Source: JAFALX01 sp050734185 | Lineage (GTDB): Bacteria > Chloroflexota > Dormibacteria > Aeolococcales > Aeolococcaceae | Reading direction: 5' to 3' | Length of the DNA: 14,947 nucleotides | Assembly (NCBI GenBank): GCA_050734185.1 | Contig: JBOHUE010000196.1 | Span: 1-14,947, forward strand | Shown: piece by piece, positions 14,478-14,947 of the stretch | Position numbering within the stretch: the first letter of the stretch is position 1 | Layout of the letters: the number at the start of each line of letters is the position of its first letter | The notes under the pieces: model-generated | Databases searched by the model: none | Seen by the model: only the letters and a program-made list of their open reading frames with translations | Told to the model about the DNA's origin: nothing | Position numbers and translations under genes: made by a program

Positions 14478-14947
14478 TCGCCACAGCGGGTCACGTCGAC
14501 CACGGCAAGTCGACTCTGATCCGGGCGCTCACCGGCATGGAGCCCGACCGCTGGGCGGAGGAGCGGCGCCGGGGCATGACGATCGACCTCGGATACGCGT
14601 GGACGCGCCTGCCAACCGGCGAGACCGTCGCGTTCGTCGACGTCCCCGGGCATGAGCGGTTCGCCGGCAACATGCTCGCCGGGATCGGGCCGGTGCCCGC
14701 GGTGCTCCTGGTGATCGCCGCCGACTCTGGCTGGGCGGCGCAGACCGAGGACCATGTGCGCGCGCTCGACGCGCTCGGAGTCCGGCACGGTGTGGTTGCC
14801 GTGACGCGCAGCGATCTGGCCGACCCGGAGGCGGCGACGGCCGAGGCGCGCCGGCGTCTGGCGAGGACGTCGCTGGCAGGTGCTCCGGTGGTCGCCGTCT
14901 CCGGCGCGAGCGGGCTCGGCCTCGACGCGCTGCGCGCCGAGCTGGCC
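14468..14947 (+). CDS. selB: Selenocysteine-specific elongation factor (3' end beyond window)
   Basis: These are the first 160 residues of SelB, the GTPase that carries Sec-tRNA(Sec) to the ribosome at UGA codons. Translation from GTG 14468 gives MYVIATAGHVDHGKST, the family's usual N-terminus; GTG 14474 is an alternative two codons later. GTPase motifs are G1 GHVDHGKS (8-15), G2 region RRGMTIDLGY with Thr38, G3 DVPGH (58-62), and G4 TRSD (113-116), where Arg replaces the usual Lys of NKxD/TKxD. SAS-like G5 is VSGASG. The gene overlaps selA by 10 nt, so translational coupling is likely. Domains II, III and the winged-helix C-terminus that bind the SECIS lie outside the window. There is no ATG at the start. 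Confidence 0.95.
   Translation, partial: MYVIATAGHVDHGKSTLIRALTGMEPDRWAEERRRGMTIDLGYAWTRLPTGETVAFVDVPGHERFAGNMLAGIGPVPAVLLVIAADSGWAAQTEDHVRALDALGVRHGVVAVTRSDLADPEAATAEARRRLARTSLAGAPVVAVSGASGLGLDALRAELA

Overview
This is a high-GC window from what looks like an actinobacterium (Actinomycetota). The grounds are strongly GC-biased codon third positions, GTG starts, many ATGA/GTGA stop-start overlaps, promoter candidates of the TANNNT -10 type, a DUF6458-like small membrane protein, and a PadR plus HAAS-domain membrane protein pair. A deep-branching class such as Thermoleophilia is possible, but the sequence alone does not settle it. Nearly all of the window is coding and no mobile element, CRISPR array or phage gene was seen.

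Layout. (1) Bases 1-5351 (+): a family-5 peptide-type ABC importer in the order ATPase D (5' end missing), ATPase F, permease B, permease C, then the lipoprotein substrate-binding protein. (2) 5415-7279 (+): a patatin-like lipase overlapping by 4 nt a PlsC-like acyltransferase with a membrane-anchored N-terminus, together a plausible lipid deacylation/reacylation pair. (3) 7276-8462 (-): a PadR-family repressor translationally coupled to a HAAS/DUF1700-like multi-pass membrane protein. The latter converges on the acyltransferase so tightly that the two stop codons overlap. (4) 8508-8870 (+): a SnoaL/NTF2-fold protein, divergent from padR. (5) 8966-12649 (+): ABC exporter ATPase, ABC permease, DesK/NarL-type sensor kinase and LuxR-type response regulator, tightly packed, probably a stimulus-responsive export or self-protection operon. 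(6) 12721-12972 (+): an 83-residue two-TM DUF6458-like protein with its own AT-rich promoter, an interrupted palindrome over the -10, a near-perfect Shine-Dalgarno and a strong intrinsic terminator. (7) 13044-14947 (+): a selenocysteine locus of tRNA-Sec (anticodon TCA), selA, and the first 160 codons of selB, which runs off the window.

How the genes work together. The clearest joint system is the Sec locus: tRNA-Sec is charged with serine, SelA converts seryl-tRNA to selenocysteyl-tRNA, and SelB delivers it to in-frame UGA codons. No selD and no evident selenoprotein lie inside the window. The importer brings in peptides or similar solutes. The exporter/two-component operon is a separate regulatory unit.

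I found no clearly new system. The most interesting points are the tRNA-Sec promoter placed so that transcription would start at the mature tRNA 5' end, irregularities in that tRNA's acceptor and anticodon stems, the palindrome over the DUF6458 promoter, and the coupled lipase-acyltransferase pair.
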